A stretch of DNA of 64,000 nt from Wyeomyia smithii. Lineage: Eukaryota; Arthropoda; Insecta; Diptera; Culicidae. The stretch lies in assembly GCF_029784165.1 (NCBI RefSeq), contig NC_073696.1, positions 171,420,912 through 171,484,911 of the forward strand, in the 5' to 3' direction. A model generated the notes under the pieces. The model had not been told where the DNA came from. It saw only the letters and a list, made by a program, of their open reading frames with translations, and ran no database searches. This document shows, piece after piece, positions 1-11,439 of this stretch. How positions within the stretch are numbered: position 1 is the first letter of the stretch; each line of letters starts with the position of its first letter. A program made the translations under genes and the position numbers.

Positions 1-290
1 TTCGACAAAAATCGTTGCAATCCTCAATTGCTACGATAAGCTCTCTTTATAGCCAATAAGTTAGCAATTAGGTTAGTTGTAAGTTTACTTCCCCCTTTCT
101 GACAAGTAGGTTTAAATCCCTACGAATGATAAGTCCTAATTGCGAAAGCAAACAAATCCTAACAATTAAAATTACAAATTTCTAACAGTGTTGAGAAGTC
201 ACCATTTGTGATTGGACACACATACTCATTATTTACTAATATTTATCATAAATACTTAAGCTACTAACAAATCCCCCCTTAAAAAAAAAA
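1..290 (+). repeat. 3' end of a jockey-like non-LTR retrotransposon (cut by window edge)
   Basis: This is the last few codons of a reverse transcriptase C-terminus followed by about 250 bp of 3' UTR, ending in an A-run at 281-290. The same sequence recurs in inverted orientation at 62705-62976, where the upstream RT coding region is readable, and as 3' UTR alone at 7309-7511. The family assignment comes from the 62.7-63.3 kb copy. The 5' part lies outside the window. Confidence 0.7.
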
Positions 291-428
291 GCGTAAGTAA
301 TAGGAAAAAAAGTTAAGTCCAACAAGATTACAATGACCCCTTAGGGTATAACATAACAGACACCATTACAAATTTCGGTAAAGTTATGCATTCATCTGTT
401 CCAATACATTCGGTATCTGTATCCAGGA

Positions 429-572
429 GCTGCGTATGGTAATAGTTTAACAATTAATTGATTGATCTATGGTTTTATAATACAAACAATTCATTTTTGA
501 ACGAACAATACATTTTTGAGCAAACAATACATTTTTGTTTGATTTGATCGTTAAACTATTATCATACGCAGC
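429..572. repeat. short inverted repeat, possible small MITE
   Basis: Two 23-bp arms at 429-451 and 550-572 are inverted copies differing at one position. The loop is about 98 bp and AT-rich, with a triplicated motif of the type acaatacatttttg. No target duplication was recognised. Confidence 0.45.
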
Positions 573-692
573 GATGTTTGATAAATTAAGCTATCGGTAA
601 AAAATTGTAGAAATACTAACAAAAAAAACATATCACAACATTTTTATAATATTGTTGTATTTGAAAAATAATCATTTTAATACAATTGTGGG

Positions 693-1488
693 CAGTGGTG
701 GGCACCATTCCGCTAATTCGCTACTTAGCGACGCTCAAATTCAGTTAGCGATTTAGCGATTTCGCTAATTTTGAGCTGGTTAGCGAAACTGTTAGCGTCC
801 CAAAAATTTTGGCCTTCGAAACGCTAATCGCTAATTCGCTAAATTTTGTAGAGAAGCGACAATAGAAATATTTAAAAAAAACTGTGAATTGCTGATGGCG
901 TACGTAGATTGCTTCGAAAGATGAACAAACTTTAATGCGAAAGTTACTTTTGTCAGTTTTTTACCCAAGAATGGTGTTCCAGTTATCGTACATACCACAG
1001 AAGTATTTTGAAGAACAAGCACAAGGTCTAGATTGAATTTTCGGCACACCAAGAACTTTGGTAAATTGCAATGCGCTTGAAATTATGACAACTTTGGTTC
1101 TACTTTTTCGATTCAGATAATAATTGAATTTTTATGAAAACATTACTAAGAGTATCTATTTTCAATGCAAGCTAAATAACTTTTGTTATTCTTGTTTTTA
1201 CAAAATCAAATATGAATACCATTTCGTGAACCTCTTTCTGTAAATAGCTTTAAAAAGTAATTGTTTTCGTTTGTTCAACCAAAAAAGATCAAAGTGGTCC
1301 AAATCTTACAAAACACGAGCAATAAATATAGCGATATGACTATTTACATATTAAAAAGTTAGCGATTAGCGAAAGTTCCGCTAATGTGGGTTTAGCGTTT
1401 AGCGTTTAGCGATTATCGAGCTAAATTTTCCGGTTAGCGACTTAGCGATTAGCGTCGCTAAATATGCGATTAGCGGTGCCCACCACTG
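693..1488 (+). mobile_element. non-autonomous hAT-type MITE, copy 1
   Basis: This 796-bp element begins CAGTGGTGGGCACC and ends GGTGCCCACCACTG. It is flanked by an exact 8-bp direct repeat ATTGTGGG (685-692 and 1489-1496). CAG termini with an 8-bp duplication are typical of the hAT superfamily. Both subterminal regions are dense arrays of GCTAATCGC/GCGATTAGC-type motifs. A 73-codon minus-strand ORF (831-1052) lies inside and matches the second copy at 47022-47825, but I do not recognise it as transposase. Confidence 0.85.
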
Positions 1489-1496
1489 ATTGTGGG

Positions 1497-3033
1497 GCTC
1501 ACATTGATATTCACTCTGGACTAGAGCTAGGATTCGAACATACGACGGCTAGGTTGTCAAATCAACATCGTGCCTCCAAACCAGCTTAAGATTATTAATT
1601 ATGAGCATGTAAAAACATTCAGTTCCGCAATGTAAACACACGATCATAAAACACGTACACCACGGGTATCAAAAAAGTGTATGCATCCGTTTTGAAATTA
1701 CATCTGTCCAGATTTCGACATCATTCATTATTTATCCTTCGTATCTCGAACAGGTGCGTTTTGCTAGGCGCAGCGAACACATCGCAAGCATGCGATCTTG
1801 TTTACGCGTGCAAAATGCTTTGCGACGTTCACCTTCGTGTAGTTTGCTCAGTTTGTTCCACTATAGCAACGCTTTTGTTTTGAAAGTATCATTGCCCTTG
1901 ACGGAAACAAAGAAAAATGAAGTGGAAATAAAGATTGCTTACAGCGTAAAACTCGACATCCATGCGCCTAAAACTTCAAAAGCAGGTGCTCGGCGCGTAT
2001 ATCCTATTCTAGCAGCTTAAAATGAACACGTGTTTGAAGAACACAATTTCGCCCTAACCATCAGCCTCACGAGCTTGTTCGACTTCCATTTATCTTGATG
2101 TTTGATCCATTGCATTTCTTTTCAAATACTAATCTTAATATTTCCTACGAAAGAACAGCAATAAATTCACTTCATAATTTAATTTCAAATTCATAAACAA
2201 TTTTTTATATCATAATTTTTAAGAATCTTGAGAGTTGAAGTAGCAGTACGTAAACTAGTTCATGGTTCCAAGCAGAATTGTGCTTCAATGCGTTTTTCAG
2301 CGTGATAATTAGCTATTTGAAATACTCTGGTTCTGGCGGATGCTGATCTTATTAGACCTTTAATTTACGATTTAAGAATAGATAAATGATATTTTTAAAT
2401 ATGAAGTAGGTGTATTGATTAATTTTCAGTGGAATGAATAAGTAATAAAATAATTGGAGTAAACCTCAAAAGTGTTAACGAGTCGAAAGGGTTGTATTTA
2501 TATGTTTATCAGCACTAGAAACTTAAAAAAAATAATATTTGTTTTAATTTTCGCGTTGTTGAAGTGAATTTATTAAATTAAATACACCCGCGTTCATGTT
2601 GCTTGGGATGCCTTGTAAGAAAGGCACACATCCACTCATACATGTTTTTCATTTTTATTCTCTTTCGTTTTGTTTTTTTTTTATCTCTTTCGCAAACCCT
2701 TATGCTCGTGTATATTGAACCGTCTCGATGGAGCAGATGTTTCTTGAAATGCAGCGTGCAGTATATCCTATGTTTATTAATTTTTATTCTGCCTTTTCAT
2801 CGCAAGACCATCTTGCAGCTTCTGTTTCTACGCTGATTTTAAAAGATACTTATTAATCTGTATTTGCCAACCACAAAAAAAGTATTTTTCAATGTTGATA
2901 ATTTCGTTTCATGTGTGAGCTCCATGTAGCTTTAAATATGTAGATGCACATGCGTATTCAAACGTTTAAAACATATGGATTAATAATGATTCTTCATTAC
3001 ATTAGTTTCAAACGGATATAGCGCGAACTCGTG
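1497..3033. other. intergenic, no gene recognised
   Basis: Short ORFs at 1677-2020 and 2603-2836 have no recognisable domain, splice context or repeat family. The base composition is AT-rich throughout. Confidence 0.5.
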
Positions 3034-3036
3034 TAA

Positions 3037-3541
3037 GGTGTCATTCATAAATTGTGTAAGGACTTTTTTAGAAATTTTCGACCTCCCTCCCCCCATTATA
3101 AGGCTTAGTAAGATTTTGCATTACCCCCCTCCCCCCACGAATCTTACGTAAGATTTTTTCTTCAAGGAAAAAATATTTTCGAAGATGAAACATTTGTTTT
3201 ACATATAGCGTATTCGTAGAGGATAAAAACAAAACAAGTTGATTCAGTTAATATCATGTTGAAGTAAATAAAATTAAAAATCAATTAGAAATGAAGTAAG
3301 GTACAAAATCATTCAGCGACGGTGAATTCACTGCTTTGTCAAGGTTCAGCTGTTAGAATCACAGCGAGTAATAATTTGCCTACTTTAATTTTTTTTAGTT
3401 TTGTTAATTTTTTGTTTTCAAAATTTTCCCATCTTACGTAAGATTCTCTTGAGTCCCCCTCTCCCCCTTCGTAAGCATTCGTAAGAAATTTGGGTAGCCC
3501 CCCTCTCCCCCTAAACACTTACGTAATTTGTAGATGACCCC
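3037..3541. mobile_element. PIF/Harbinger-like MITE
   Basis: The left end GGTGTCATTCATAAATT and the reverse complement of the right end, GGGGTCATCTACAAATT, form imperfect terminal inverted repeats. Both ends are flanked by TAA (3034-3036 and 3542-3544), the duplication size used by PIF/Harbinger elements. C-rich tracts and TTACGTAA palindromes occur near both ends. Superfamily is inferred from termini only, since no transposase is present. Confidence 0.55.
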
Positions 3542-3875
3542 TAAGGTGTTGGTATTATCCTTCGAGAATTGAAAGACGTGAAGATTATTGAATATTGAGC
3601 AACTTATTTTTCCAAAGGCACTGTGGCGTGTCAATCGAAACAATGGATCACAACTTTCGACAGTGCCCACGTGTAACAGACGCATGGACCTTGCTGCAAA
3701 ATATGATCGTCTCGTGATTTTACTAAACATTACTAAACCATATGTCAAAAAGCATCAAGACTAACATTTTGAAATTATTAGTTAATTATGTTAATTATCA
3801 ACAGTTGTGATAGTATAATCAATATAGAAGCGGTAAAGTTTGCAAGTGAACTAGAGCAGGTATATATTGTATGTA

Positions 3876-4963
3876 GGGTGGTTGATCGTGGTTCGCACTA
3901 TGCAAAAACCGATCCTGGTTCGTGCTAATAACTAAATCATCGATAAACCATTGAATAGTCAAAGATTTTAAATTAAATTAATTTTTGAAGCTGCATCTAT
4001 TTTTCAACAATATGTATCTTTGATTTTTTCTAAAGAAAACTAGTTCAACTCGCCCTGATACCTAAGCTAATGAAAGATGTGAATTCGGATGCCAATGTCT
4101 TCACTGAAGCAGTCTGTTTAAACTTCTCTACAGTATTTTAGCTCGTGATGTAAAACTTCAAATTGATTTCAAAACGTCGATCCATCTATATTTTACCAGT
4201 ATTGAAACTTTTGTTATAGACAAAAGTGTTCGATTCTGATTTATTTTTTAATAACACAATATTAGTTTTTTGATCCTGGTTCACACTGCAAATGTTCGTG
4301 GTTTGTCCTAATAGTTTCCTCAACTCACCGCTAGGCAGTGCGCATGGTTTATTTTTAACCTGAGAGTATCAGTCAACCGCTCTGGAAAAACGTCGCGAAA
4401 AATCGAAACAAACAGTCGGACTTTTCTATAAAACACAGGAATTGGATAAAAGACAATAATTTAACTAACAAAGTAAGTTAACATTAATTTTTTGGACATT
4501 AAAACAAAAACAGTCCCTTTTATAATGAAAAAGTCTGAATTCATATTATTCCAAATAGTGCGAATACTAATTATGTACAAGTTACTTTCACACTGCTAAG
4601 TAGATATATGGAGAATATAACCGTATTTGACACAAAAGTGCGTTTATATTACGTATATTCCGTCAATTTCCAATGCTGCACTTCTATTCTTTTATGAGAA
4701 CGAACCAAGATAATAAATGGCGCGAACCACGATCAACATGGCACGAACCAGGATCAAAATTGCGCTTGCATTGAAACTCATACCATTAATATTTACTAGA
4801 CATCTGGTGTTTTTGAAGCCAACAAATTCAATCGTCTACAATTGCTCTTTCTATTCAATCTTAATTTTAGTTGAAAAGTATTGCAATTTTAGAAAAATCT
4901 TGCATTCATTCCTAGGGTGCCATGGAAAATAATGAGACAGATGCGAACCACTATCAATCACCC
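3876..4963. mobile_element. TA-flanked TIR element, Tc1/mariner-like, non-autonomous
   Basis: The ends GGGTGGTTGATCGTGG and (reverse complement of the right end) GGGTGATTGATAGTGG are inverted copies. The element is flanked by TA dinucleotides at 3874-3875 and 4964-4965. The terminal motif (gaacca-x-gatca type) recurs internally near 3909, 4271, 4727 and 4744 in both orientations. The 71-codon ORF at 4717 is built from these repeats and is not convincing as a gene. Confidence 0.55.
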
Positions 4964-5133
4964 TATATATTTAAAATCAACGAAATAAATTTAAACACAG
5001 TAGTGACTAGCAAAAAAAATCAACTTGGAAAGAAGGTCGATTTTTCTGTTTTTGTTTTCAAATCAGGTTAGAGGTCAAATTCTATCAGATCTTCAGTATT
5101 GAAAAATTTGATTCCAAATACTTTTTGGATCGT

Positions 5134-5229
5134 CTTTAGACGGGCTTCGGTAAAATCACTATAAATCTTTATAAACATTTCAAGCATTTCATAAAGATTT
5201 ATAGTGATTTTGCTGGAGCCCGTCTAAAG
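5134..5229 (+). ncRNA. long-stem hairpin, pre-miRNA-like or palindromic repeat
   Basis: Arms 5134-5172 and 5191-5229 (39 nt each) pair across an 18-nt loop. Only three positions differ from perfect complementarity, and all three are G:U wobble pairs if the + strand is transcribed (A:C mismatches on the other strand). This fits a small-RNA precursor, but a palindromic MITE remnant is equally possible. Confidence 0.4.
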
Positions 5230-5368
5230 GCAGGCTTGGGCACTAGATGGTTATTAAGTTATGCTCGAATTTACCATTAGAACTTTCTAGTTTTATTTTT
5301 TGGTATAATCACCAACAGGCAGGCAGGTGCCCAAATGGTGTAACTTAAAGTTAACAATTAAAATATCT

Positions 5369-5713
5369 TCAGAGAGTCAATACAATATTACATATTACAA
5401 ACAATATAACATTTGAACTAGTCAGATCTTGAAAAAATAAACGATATCGCCGACGAAGAAGCGTTCGAGGTAAATTAAAGTCGAATAGAGCAGATACTCT
5501 GTTGAACAACCTTTGGAGACCAATCATTGCGCCAAAAATGCTGTAGTTAGTTCGTTGAGCAGGCAGTCGTAGCATCGAATTGTTTCGCAGAGCACGAGGT
5601 CGCACGTTTATATTTACTTGTTCCAAAAGAGCGGGACAGTCTATGCGGCCTTGTAAAAGGTCAGTGGTGAACAATGCCCTGGCTGTTTCTCTACGGACAG
5701 ACAGAAGCTCCAA
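5369..5713 (-). pseudogene. non-LTR retrotransposon RT C-terminal fragment
   Basis: A 114-codon open frame carries the C-terminal tail typical of many mosquito non-LTR elements: a run beginning ELLSVRRE, then RIDCPALLE and NVRPRALRNNSMLRLP, then a GLQRLFNRVS block. Only the region after the RT catalytic domain remains. No endonuclease or catalytic RT motif is nearby, so this is a 5'-truncated copy. The family was recognised from memory of such tails and the clade is not resolved. Confidence 0.6.
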
Positions 5714-6384
5714 ACGAATTAATAAGTAGCGGCTTTCATAGCTTTCGTTATTTTCACGTTCTAAACATAATATTTGTTAACTCCGAAACCCTATTGCGAT
5801 AAAATTCAACATATTATTAGTTATCTCGTTGAACTAACTCGAATGATATAAGGCATTTGGTACTCTGAATCTCATTTGTAGCTTCAGTTCTAGTGAGTTG
5901 TTTATAAAAATGGGTAGCCCAGTACAGTAGAAATTAAAAACTTGGAGAAATTTGATCAAAATCGGTTTTAAGACATTCCGAATTCTATTTTTATCAATTG
6001 CAAAAATCATTGATTTAAAGATTACTCTACACTTAACAAACAGCCTAAGAAACATTGTACTCTATTGTAAGGTGTGACAATATTTAACAAATTTCTTTTT
6101 TCACATTCTTAATGTTTAGGGTTTATGTAGTAGTTTTATTCCTTAAATAGGGAAGAGTATGAAAGGGCCGAATTTTTTTTTTCAATAGGGGATACGTCTG
6201 AAACTCAAGTGTTTTTATATAATTATATATTTTGAGGGACCAATCTAAAATGGTGACGTCTCACCACTATTAGAGATAATTATTAGAAAATGTTGAGATT
6301 TGTTGGTGTATGCGATTAAGGCTATTCACAAACATTTAAACGTAACCTAATAATTCATACAACAAACCTTATTAGTAACTTATT

Positions 6385-6640
6385 GACTATATCAGAGATT
6401 ATTACAGTAACTGAGGATGGCAACGATTTTTGTCGGAAATTGACAATTATTATATTTGGCATAACTAACCTCTAATGGCACCAACGGGTTGACTTGAGTG
6501 TACCAAACCAAAAAGGGCGTTTTAAAATTACTATCACATTTTTTCCCTGATGCTTTTGAAGCGTTTTCCCCCTTCTTGAACAGCAACTTGATCAGATCGA
6601 TTCTGCACAAAATATTGCTGATCTAGAAATTTGTTTGGTA
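6385..6640 (-). pseudogene. decayed jockey-like RT C-terminal fragment
   Basis: The minus strand aligns by eye over about 250 bp with the better preserved copy at 62930-63185, including the stretch encoding AVQQG/RKR-type residues and the downstream CPW/WYT region. Frameshifts and stops break the frame. It is oriented opposite to the 3' UTR copy at 7309-7511, so the two are separate insertions. Confidence 0.55.
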
Positions 6641-7308
6641 ATAAAAAAAAATATTTTTCATGAGAAGATACAAACGGTCAACGTAGAATGAAACCACGAG
6701 AAAATATATTTTACCGAAATGTTGGAAAACCACGACGTTAGCGTTATCGTTCTTAACGTTTTACTTTGCAAACTTTAATATGAATTTGAAATAGTTCACG
6801 GTTTAGGAATTTCTGAAATTAGATGCATGCGGGAAAAAGAATATTCCATGTACCAGTAATTGCCAACTCGTAATTTTAGGAAAAAAAATTAATGTAGGAT
6901 ATTCTGGCAAAAAAATGTTCGAAACATATTTGATACAAACATTTAATAATCTTAATGCATTTGCTTTCATAACTCTGCAGAATACACACACTGAAATGCG
7001 TCTGCCAAGGTTATTAAAATAATATTTACTGAACTCTGCCACCCAAGTAAGTTTCGTTATCAGTTGAGCTACCGTCAACTGCTGTTTAATGATCGTAGCT
7101 GTTACTGCGGCATGGTAAGGTTAACCCGCGATGTTTCATTTACGATTGCGATTCGACATTAACACTGAAGTATAACAGTTTAAAATAGATATGATATTAG
7201 CTTTTTCGAATATATTTTTTTCAACAACAAAAGACAACAAATTGCTATTCAAGTGATTTGCAGATAAAAAATAAAGTGACGAATTTACGTTGTCTTGTGA
7301 CCCCAGTT

Positions 7309-7511
7309 CATTAATAATCACGAGTAGGTTCAAATTCTTACGAATGATAAGTCCTAACAGCGAAAGCAAACAAATCTTAACAATTAAAATTACATTTTTT
7401 CTAGCAGTGTTGAGAAGTCACCATTTGTGATTGAACACACATACTTTTTATTTACTAATATTTATCATAAATAGTTAAGCTACTAACAACTTCCCTTTAT
7501 GAAAAAAAAAA
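7309..7511 (+). repeat. 3' UTR copy of the jockey-like element
   Basis: About 200 bp match positions 115-290 of this window (starting near the gataagtcc block and running to the A-rich end), with scattered substitutions and a terminal A-run followed by (TAA)n. Only 3' UTR is present. Confidence 0.6.
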
Positions 7512-7519
7512 TAATAATA

Positions 7520-8280
7520 ATCACTTTACTTACTCACATTGATGAGTTTACAAGAGTGGTTGAAAGTAAGATTTTCGCTTCTCTGTGCGGAAGTGCTAGA
7601 AACTATATAGGGTGAGAATGTGTGTTACATATTGACTTTTTAATAAAGATTTTTGTTGGCAGCTGTTACATTAACTATGCTCTTAAACTGTTACACCTTT
7701 TGTCGGTCAACAACTTTGGTGACGAAGGTTGCTATAATATCATTTTTAGGTTGAATAGCATTGAATCGAATTCAAAAACCACATGGTGGCAGAAATATTC
7801 TAAGCTATCTGTGAATGCGACGGAGTTATTATATAGTCGATGCAGTTGTTAAGTGCTTGTAGTATTGGTATCGCGCATTGGTCACAGTTTGTGTAACGGA
7901 AGAAAATAAACAAAAAAGCATATGAGGCACACTGTACCACTGTGAGCAGGCGGAAAGTGGTTTATGAAGCTGCATTTGGGGTCAGATAGTAACATTTGAC
8001 TTAGATTAACCTATACACCAAGAGAATAATCGTTCTTTTCGATACAGAAAAGTATATTGGTCTGAAGTAGATTATCCACAGAACTATTAATTTGAATCAA
8101 AGGCGTAGCGTGACTGGATGAAAAAATATCTTTTACATCTTTGCTGAATGAATGGTTCATTTATCGAGAATGGCATGTTATTATCTTGTATCTTTATACT
8201 TCTTATTTATTTCGCAATTTTGTTTATTTGTTTAAATGTTTAAAAACAATTTATATCATTTATATAATTATTTATATAAT
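7520..8280. other. intergenic, no gene recognised
   Basis: AT-rich. A 76-codon ORF at 7622-7852 has no recognisable motif or homologue. Confidence 0.5.
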
Positions 8281-8285
8281 TACTG

Positions 8286-8486
8286 CCGGTTTCTAGGCAC
8301 GACACTGGCCCAACAAGCCAGTCGTCGTATATTTGAATCCCGCCTCGGTGGAGACTGTTAGTGTCAGTAAGATAGCTAGCCCCAAAATTGTCCTGTACAC
8401 TAAAAGGGGTTGGCCACGAAAATAGTGTAAAAAAAAAAAACAACTGAAAGTCAGGTTGCGATAGCGGACCAAGGAGTAACTCCATG
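8286..8486 (+). mobile_element. tRNA-derived SINE, copy 1
   Basis: A tRNA-like head carries an A-box-like stretch and a B-box-like stretch (tttgaatcc), followed by a body (aattgtcctgtacacta) and an A-rich segment at about 8429-8440. The same order of blocks occurs at 14226-14430 and, shortened, at 10204-10300. Three diverged copies in one window support a dispersed SINE and argue against a functional tRNA gene. Confidence 0.6.
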
Positions 8487-8489
8487 TCA

Positions 8490-10200
8490 TTTATGTTAGG
8501 AGTATTTTTTTTAATCGCAACTAATTTTTGGGAACGGCTTTTGTTGAAATGGTCTCATGATTACAAATATTTTTAGAGCGAGCCAGAACGATTTGTTTGA
8601 TCAGTGTGACGTCTTCAGTAACGTTTTAATTTACTAAAAGTTAGCTAAACATTGATATGTGTGATTTCTATTTGATCAAAATATGATTACGTGGTTGAGG
8701 CAGGCTCTTAATTGTTATTATATATTAGAGCTGCTCAGCAAACCAGACGTTATATAAGGGTGCTTAGTTTAGGTCCCTTGAATGTACATAACAAGTTGAA
8801 GTTACTAAAGATGCCACATTTAATTTGCTCATATCGTTCAATATCGAAATTGAAGCAATTTAAAGTGTTATATTAAGTCATATAAAATCGTAGAATACAA
8901 CATTCTTTGAAATAATATAAAATCAAATATAAAGTTCCATATGACTGTATTCAACCGCCATATAAAGTCATAAAAAATAGGCTTTCCCAATGTACGCATA
9001 AGGCCTCCAGATTTGTTCACATAATCGCATTTCATGCATATTTATACCAAATAAGGGTTTATTTAATAGAATTTCATGCGATTAATCTGTTTTATGAGTG
9101 AATATGATCGACATTACAAAATGAACGACAATAATATTAAACAAAATAGGTTTACTGGTTGTTTTTCTGCTAAGAGTTATATGAACAATTCATTCTGTGG
9201 CTTAGTTTTATAACAGAACTAGAATAAGGGAAAGACGGGTTTAGAGAAAGTAACTGTCACTCACACAATCTCACTATAACTTTTGCTATAATATTGCAAA
9301 ATTAGCTACGAGTCCAAAATGCGTAATAATGTTATTTTTCATGTAAACCGTTGCACTGTTGGAAAACGTTGAGTAAACAGAGCTACAAATAAGATCAAAT
9401 TCCATCCAATGTGGATATTTTCACAATAGGACACCGCCGCTAATTTTTGCTAATAAATCACACCAGTGAGCGCAACAGTTTTTGTATTGCCATCTATTAA
9501 AAAAATACTGAAACTATCGATTTTTTCATACACACCAGAACTAGATGTCGTTGCTTGGCTAAGAGTATTAAAGCGGTTCATCGTCTGATGGAAATGTTAA
9601 AACTTGATACCAAAGAGCCAGAACAAAATTTTATTGCTTCCATTTGAGCCCTCAAAAATCCTAAACTTATCGGAAGTCAATTACTGGTGACTCCGCTTAT
9701 CGTATTGCATTTAAAATTTGCATGAAGATTTCTAAGAGATAACTAGCTTTTTGCAACCTTGAACCACCTTAATGAGTATTGTGCGCATCCGCTTTCAACC
9801 ACACGGCTCTCGCTCTAATTTTGAGCTGTTGTCAAAATCAACACAACGGGCTCATGGACGAATGGTAGTGAGACTCAATGGAGTTTTATAGGAAAAACAT
9901 GCGTTTTGATGAAAATAGATTGCGTTTAGTGAAAGTGAGTACCAGAAAGATAGAATAAAATGTATAGAAGACATTTGATAGCTGTATTCTTGGTCGATGA
10001 GCAAAATACTTGGAGAAATTTCGATTTTACTACCACTGAAAAAGCGCCATCTCTTGCCATTGGACATGTTTTCAGGTGTCCTATTAGGAAGATATCCAGA
10101 GGTCGGGAATCAAACTGAGACGTTATTTTGAACTGCAGGATTATATGATATCTTCCGGTTTCCAGAAAACATGGCCAATTACCACCTAATATGAGTACTT
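8490..10200. other. intergenic, no gene recognised
   Basis: AT-rich with no recognisable repeat termini. The ORFs at 9852-10255 (minus) overlap the SINE fragment and show no domain. Confidence 0.45.
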
Positions 10201-10203
10201 CCG

Positions 10204-10300
10204 TAGTCCTCCCAGATGGTCTCGAGGTACGATGCTGGCCTATCAAGCCCCGCAATTGTCCTGGGCACTGAACAGTCGGCCGCCCAGAGACCTAAAATCG
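10204..10300 (+). mobile_element. SINE fragment (same family as 8286-8486)
   Basis: It contains the tctcgaggtac and gctggcct head blocks, joined directly to the gcaattgtcctg body block, so the middle (B-box region) appears deleted relative to 14226-14430. Confidence 0.5.
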
Positions 10301-10554
10301 CCCCTATCTAAAAGTTTAAAATCCAAGGTGGTTACTTCCGGTTTCTGAAAATCAGCTAAATTCCACCCTATGTGAGTTATATATTAAATATTTTTTATTT
10401 TGTTTATCATGATTTCCAGACAGTTATATTATTAGTGTTGAATGAAAGTTATTAACATTAAAATCTAGTAGTCTATCGTAATTTTAGGGTCTATCATTCA
10501 TAGAATTATTGAAAAGAAGACGTTTGCTTCGAATTTATTACTTGCAACCACGCT

Positions 10555-10800
10555 CGGTGGTCCCCGTAGTTCTTTGGTTAGCGATGTCGGTCGGCTAGCT
10601 CTCCCACACGGTTGTGATATCGGGTTCGCTTCCCGATCAGGTCGAGGAACTTTTCGAGCTGGAAATTTTCTCAGCACTGGGGCACGGTGTATCGTTGTAC
10701 TTATCCTACAACATGCAAAATGTGCCGAAAACAATATCAATAACGAATTCTCTCAACTAATCTAGTTGATCGAGACCGCATTAGCCCCCCCAGGCTAGCG
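10555..10800 (+). mobile_element. tRNA-derived SINE, second family
   Basis: An A-box-like tggttagcgatgtcgg and a B-box-like gggttcgcttccc are spaced as in a tRNA gene. They are followed by an unrelated body with a tcgttgtacttatcctaca block. There is no matching acceptor stem, so a SINE head is more likely than a true tRNA. The 3' end is approximate. Confidence 0.6.
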
Positions 10801-11439
10801 TGCGATATTGTTTATTGTTTGACCACTCTCGAATGCAACAATGCTAGAAATGCTACAACCAGTCTTATGTAGTTATACGTTTACCTTGCGGTTGTGGTTA
10901 TTTTTTCCTCAGAATAAACTACATTTTTTTAGTTGAAATGTTTTAAATTTTGGTAAGACCGGTACGAATTTTAAATCGGTTTAATGTCTAAGGTTATCAA
11001 AGTTAACCAGAAGTAACACCAAAAAGAAACAAAAGGAATATTTCCAATAAAAATTCGACGAATTTTTATAGTTTTTATAGTGATTCCGGCAGTATAAGAA
11101 ATGCTTCGCCAACCTGAGCGTCTGTTCACCAAGATGGTGCGGCTCAAAACAGCGTCTGTTCTTCATATTAGGGGCGGCTGATCGACGTCTTGGTGTCAGT
11201 GTTGGACCCAAAACAGTGCTTGCTGACACGATGGTCTTCCGGCGAGACAGGAGGTTGGTGCAGTTTGGTACAAGCCAGCCGTAAAAATCATCAGTACAGG
11301 AAGCAAACAATGTAAATTCGGACCGAAACGATTGGAAACTCGGATCATGGAACTCCAAGTCCCTTGATGTTTTGGGAAGTACCCGCATTCTTTCTGATTT
11401 ATTGAGTCAAAATGCGATAAAGACTTTCGATTGTCAACA

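Noticed and set aside
1677..2020. Overlapping ORFs of 68 and 88 codons
   Set aside because: No codon pattern, domain, or splice context supports a gene.
10555..10640. tRNA gene
   Set aside because: A- and B-box-like sequences are present but no acceptor stem or complete cloverleaf could be formed; a SINE head fits better. The same holds for 8286, 14226 and 14450.
10981..11388. 135-codon minus-strand ORF
   Set aside because: No recognisable domain; it lies next to a decayed RTE-like element and may be part of another dead copy, but I could not support that.
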